The notes beneath the pieces were generated by a model that saw nothing but the letters and a program-made list of their open reading frames with translations, ran no database searches and was not told the origin of the DNA. This document shows, in pieces, positions 28,201-34,200 of a stretch of DNA of 64,000 nucleotides; positions within the stretch are counted from its first letter, which is position 1; every line of letters starts with the position of its first letter. Where the stretch lies: contig NC_089238.1 of NCBI RefSeq assembly GCF_963924675.1, forward strand, positions 44,658,879-44,722,878. Reading direction: 5' to 3'. Position numbers and translations under genes: made by a program. Origin of the DNA: Phocoena phocoena. Taxonomy: Eukaryota > Chordata > Mammalia > Artiodactyla > Phocoenidae.

Positions 28201-31200
28201 AAAAAGAGTAAAGAGCAGGAGAAGTTACTGCAGCAAGAGCTCGAGATATTCCGACAGGAAGAAAAAAAGAAAGAAAAGATGGTGAGGAGAATCTGGGAAG
28301 CCTCGGGATTAAGAATCCAAGGCCAGACCTGAGCCCAGCTGGGCCTGGTGGGAAACAGAGGCTGAGGGTGCTCAGACTTCAGGAGAGAAGGGAGGGAGGG
28401 GGAGAAAGACAAGTGAGGAGGGCAGAGAAGGCCTGAGATACATGGGGTGCAAACTGGAGCTGTGTGTGAGGGCAGAAGGAGGGGCTTCTGCAGGAGTCTA
28501 AGATAACACCTCCATCTGGGCTTTGTTTCCTTAATTGGGGAGCAGTCAAAGGAGAATTTGAGAAAGTTGGAGGAGGAAAATGCTAATCTCAAATCACAGT
28601 TAAAGCAATGTTCTGTGCAACTAGATTCCTCTCTCTGCAAACAAAACAGCACCCAGCAAATCAACCAGGAGCTGACTCGTAAGGTGAGTAGACAGAAACC
28701 CCAAGGGGGTGAGAAATTTGAACCCTATGACCCTTGACCTGAAGTTGGCACCTAGCTCTCCTCCATCACAGAAATGCCACTAACTGCCCAGCCCATGTGC
28801 ATTCTGGGGCACCGGAGCCCCCACTTCCCTCCTGAAGTGTCACCCACTTGCTGGCCGAGAAGTATTTCTTCCACATGTAGAAGGTCTTATTTAATATCTG
28901 GTGGAGCCCCAAACCATCTGGCCTTTGGCATCAAGGCTTCCAGAGCTGCATTTTAGACCAGAGTTGAGTGAGCCCATTGTTTGGGGCAATTTGCTAGGGA
29001 ACACTTCCAAAAATAGTCCCAAAGCACAAAAATGGTATGAAAGGGGACATGGTTATATTTCATTACACGAATTAAGACGAGAGGAGTAAATGGCACCTAA
29101 TGTATGCGAGGCATTGTGCTCACATTCAGTCATTTGCTGACTGTCGACTTACGTCCTTGGCATATGCCTTCCATCTGCTGGTTTACAGAGGAGAGAAAGG
29201 CTGAGGCTCAGACTGACTGGTAAGTGACGGGATGGAGCAATATTTGAACCTGGATCATCTGGCTCTGCCACCTGACCTCTGCCCTTCATCCTGAATGGCA
29301 ATACGTGCCCCAGATGTACCCATTCTGTATTTCTGGACAAGAAAAAAATACAGCATCTTGATTAGGTAGTCTCTTGAATTATGAATGAGAGACCAAGCAG
29401 CTCTGATTCCTTCATAATAAAGAGTTCATCTTAAAATACTATGACCACTCTAAGCGTAAGAATAGCACTAGGCAATAGAACTCTCTGTGATGATGGAAAA
29501 GTTCTAAATCAGAGTTACCTGGTACTATATGCACTAGCCACATATGGCTATTGAGTGCTCGAAATATGGCTTAGTATGACTAAGGAACTGAATTTATAAG
29601 TTTAATTTTAGTTTTATTGAAATGTAAATAGCCTCATGTGGCTAGTGGCTGCCATATTAAACAGCAGAGGTCTGAGGCACTGATGTTTCTGGAGTTTTGT
29701 CACTCAGAGATATAAATCTCTCCTCTAGTGTGATCCAGAGTTGAGGCCTGAATCACTCAAATCCCCAAGGAACTGCTTTCAATATAAGGAATACTGCCTA
29801 AGTATTTAATATAGGCCTGTTATCACATTTGCCAAAAGAAAGGGAGTTATGTAAATGTGCAACTAGAAGCACTAATTTCAGAGTTCCTTTGATGGGAATC
29901 CAGAGGCTGGAGGAGTTTACGTGTGTGTAAGCATGTTCAATTTTTTAAAAGCATGCCCCACATATAACAGACTTTTTGAATCAATGGAAACAGCCATTAG
30001 AAAGAGGCTTAGTTTTGCATTCTAAACTGCATTTCCTTTCATCAGTAGTCCATATTTCAATTTTAAACACACTCTGTCAGAACTATATGTCCAATTCATC
30101 CCTAGTATTGCCCAATGCACTATTTCATTCAGTCCAAATAAATCATTTAGTATATTTAGTGAACACCTATTATATGCCATGCTCTGAGCTACAGGTAGTG
30201 GGGATACAGCAATGAAGAAAGCACACACAGTCCTGCTTTCATGGTGCATCAGGTCTAGTGGATTATGTCAGGAGTTGAGGCATAATGCATACCACTGAAA
30301 TGTTGCATCGTATTTCCTAACCTAGAATTGGATTCCAGGTTAACACTAATCCTAACCCTAACCCTAACCATGAGACAGTTAACTATTAACAGAAACCATC
30401 CAGTTACAAATGTAGGACCCGTGCTTGGCTGGCACACGTCAAAGGCTGCGGAGTCTGTGAAAGGGACTTTTCGTGTATTTGACACATCATGGCCCAGTAC
30501 TTCCAGTACTCCTTGTATTGGGAAGACATGCTATCTAGAAAGGAAGTGTGGGAGAGGGGTGCAGAAGAACCTGGAAAGGCAGCTCTTCCTCTTCCAACAG
30601 TGAGGGGAAGTGGGCATTATCACAGTCTGCTGGGCAGGTAGTTAGTGCAGGGAGGAGAGAGCCCTGTGCCTGTCCATCTGTGGACACAGAGGATGCCTCC
30701 ACGGCCATGAACCTTGACAGTTATGTTCCCCCTCCCTAAAGATAACCCTTCAGAAGGAGACAATGGCGAGTCTGCAGATTCAGCTGGACAAGGCTGCAGC
30801 GAAAGAGAAGCAATACCTCCAGACCACGGTCAGTAAAGAAGTCTATGAGGAGGTATGCCGGAAGTCAGCCTCCTGCCAAGACGACCTAACACAGGCCCTG
30901 GATAAGGTGGGCTACACCCTCTCATCTCCAGGGCTGTTTAATATCCAAGTTATCCCAGCAGCATGAAAGGTGAAGGAGTCGATTTCCTGCATAACTGGCT
31001 GTCACCAAGGCCATCTGCAAACCCTTGCATTGGCTGGGATGTCTGTCCAGAGAAGGCCTGCTTCTCCTTAGTGAGGCTTTGGGGAAGAGGGGGATAGAGG
31101 CCAAATCTAACAAGTCTTTCTGCCCATGGCTAACCCAGGGGCAAGGTCTTCCCAAGACCTGGATTTTTCAGGGAAATTCATGCCGCATCCCTGTGCTAAT

Positions 31201-34200
31201 CATGCCTGGCTGATGAGCTCATAGAATTGGAAAGAGAGGAAACGGGAGAGGGGCAGGGGAGATGCAGAAGACTGACCGTTGTCACTTCTCAACCCTCCCT
31301 GGGACTCTAGGCGAGGTGACCAGGACCAGGTGTGTCTGTGCCCCCCTGGGCAGAGAAGAGAGTAGGGGCTGTGGGACTGGTGGAACCCTTCTCCATTCAG
31401 GACTCAGCAGAGAGGCCCAAGCGCAATGACAGCCGTTCTCCCCCCAACCCTTTGTCTTTACCAAAGCTCAATCATTCGACCTCAGAGACAAAGAGTCTTC
31501 ACCGAAGTCTGACACAGGCCCAAGACAGGAAGATTCAGCTGGAAGAGGAAGTCATTGCTTACGAGGAGAGGATGAAAAAGCTGAATGTGGAGTTAAAAAA
31601 ACTGCAGGGCTTCCAGCAGCAGAGTGAGCTAGAGGTGAGGAGCGGCCAGGGGCCCCGGCTGCCGTCCTGCCCAGGGCCCCAAGGCCTCTTCTTGCCCCAC
31701 AGCTGTGTACTTCGCACTGAGCCAGTCCCTTCGGCTAACAGGTGCCCTCCCTTTTGCTGGGCTCTGGGAGCTTCAAGAAGGCGGCAACTGTCAGAGCAGG
31801 GGCGCCCTCTGCTGGCCGCTGGAAATAAAACACTCCCTCGTGAACCTCCCAGAGAAAGTGCCCTCCCGCCTTGTTGTGGGTCCTCCAGGGTCAGGGTGGC
31901 AAGCTGGGGTCTCCCTCCTCACTGTGCGCTACCGAGCAGGTGCAGGCCTTCGACAAAAAGCTGGAGGACATGAGCAATCAGGTGCTGCAGTGGCAGAAGC
32001 AGCACCAGCGGGACCTCGAGGTGCTGGCCGCTAAAGAGGAGCAGCTCAGGGCGTTCCAGGAGGAAATGCGCGCCCTGAAAGAGAGCCTCCTCGCGGACGG
32101 GACGGAGGTGGGCACTCCTCAACTCCCAGCCGCTTCCTCCCACTGCCCCAGAACATCCCACGACCGCCTGCATGACAGACACCCTTTGGTGGGGGTGGGG
32201 GTGCCTGGGAGCAAGGAAAGGACACCCCCTCTATTCAGTACAAAGCAGGGTCTGGGTGTTCCAGGCCCACAACGGCTGTCTCGACCCAACCATCTTCCCG
32301 TGACTTTGTTGATAGAGATATTGAACAGAGCAAAGGTCCCAATCCAGAGGAGAGAGAATGCCATCTCCATGTCAGGTACACCAGCAGCCCCGACTTAGAT
32401 AATCCACGGCTCAGTCACCCTCCAGAGCCCCTCCTGACACTTTCAATTACCCTGCAGTAGAATCGGCTAAGAGCTCTTTGTGCACGTCCAGCTCTCTGAG
32501 CAGTGAAGTTTGTAGCAGGAGGCTCCCGGATATCCTTGGGGTGGCCACAGGGCCTTTGCCCAAATTAGAAAAAAAAGTCCTCCCTTTCCACCAGATATTT
32601 TTTCTTTCATCTGTTTTTAAAAAGGCTTAATGTATTGCTGTTTTAGAATAGGTCACTTTGCTACCTTTGGCCTGAAAATCATTATTATAAATGTACAAAC
32701 CTACTTTGTCTCTACTATAAGTGGTGTCTGCTCACAGATGTCACCTTTGTGATAATGCACTGCTGTGGAGGTGGAGGCCTGCAGTGGCAATTCCAACTCT
32801 GGCCTCAGGGTTGGACAGCAGAGTCAATGTTTCTTCTCCCAGGAAGAGAGGAGACCTGATTTGGGAGAAGGGAGGTGACAGGCCTGTGCTCCCACCCCCT
32901 TACTATCTCATTTACTTCTTATACCAAAGTCCTGTTGCCTGCCCCAGCGGTCTGCGCCCAAAGACACCTGCAGGCTGCACCGAGAGAATGATCAGATTAT
33001 GTCCAACATGGAGCAATGGGCAAAAGAGCAGAAGTAAGTGCGGAAGAAAACAGTAAGGCAGGCTTCCAAGGGCTGGAATCACACCTGTGCCAGAGAAGAG
33101 TGTCATACACACACACACACAGCCCTCCAGGGAAACTGATCCAGTCTCAGCCCACACCCAGATGCTGGGAATAAGATGAAGGGGCCGCAACCCTTCAGGC
33201 GGGTTCAGAAAGCCCCTCCCACTTGGAAATGGAGCAGCTTCCAGACAGAAGGGATGCTCCTGTGGGTCAGATTTCCTCCTCCCAGCCTGGTGTCGGGCTT
33301 CACTGCCTGGATCCCGTGAACTCACTTGGGATCACAGTGATTTTGCATGGGAGTGTAGAGGGTCCTCGTAATTGCCAGCTGCTAGGAGGGCTCTAGCTCC
33401 GGGGACGGGGGGATGAGCGGGGGGTCTGGGCCCCGAAGAGGCCTTGCAGAGAACACCCAATGTCCTTTTCAGCCAGCTCATGCTCTTACCCACAGGGGTC
33501 TGGGGAACGCTTTTCTTCTGTGAATTTTATTACAGGATCGCCAATGAGAAACTAGGAAACAAGCTCCGTGAACAGGTCAAATATATCGCCAAGCTGACTG
33601 GTGAAAAGGAGTAAGTCATCCCACGTCCCCCTGGCTGGAGCTTGGGCCCCAGGGAGAGGAGTCAGCCAGGAACCAGGGCTGGCTTTTTCACTGGATATGT
33701 GGAGAAAGACCCCAAGTCCCGAGTCTGCATCCATGTGACCTTGGGCAGTACCACTTGACCTCTTTGGGCCTTAGTACCCTCACCAACAATAAAAAAGGGG
33801 GTTAATCATCTCTATGTCCCTCTCCACTGTCACCTTCCACAGTTCTCAGAAGTCAGAATGCTGAGAAGGAAACAGGAACTGAAAAGCAGACTGTATTAGT
33901 TAGGGTAGTGGCTAAGCTGTGGTAACGGAGAGCTCTCCAAACAAAGGGACATAGAACATAGAAGGAGCACCTCTATGAGGTGAGCAGTCAAGGTTGGTGG
34001 GGTCCTTCTGTCCCGTGTGGTCATTTGGGTCCATCTACTTGCAGCCTTGGTTCACCCTCATGGTCAAAGCTGGGTCAGCATAGAGTGTGGTATGGGAGGA
34101 GTGTTGGAAGTTGGGAACAGAGGCAAAAGTATGGATGTCTAAAACTGAGATTTCAGAGGTGGCATAGTAACAGGTAATGACAAGCTCCAGGGCAGTGTTT

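Larger units (their letters stand above)
28684..30741. other. PMFBP1 intron with a reverse MIR and a short telomere-like tract
   Basis: About 29100-29285 resembles a reverse MIR; 30351-30369 is a telomere-type hexamer tract. About 30130-30260 reads like the old repeat class seen at 23320-23900. The rest shows no recognisable feature. Confidence 0.55.

Noticed and set aside
32948..33033. Shorter version of PMFBP1 visible exon 16 starting after 'tgccccag'
   Set aside because: The upstream acceptor restores SCCLPQ, which matches the human protein as remembered; the short form is kept only as a possible alternative.
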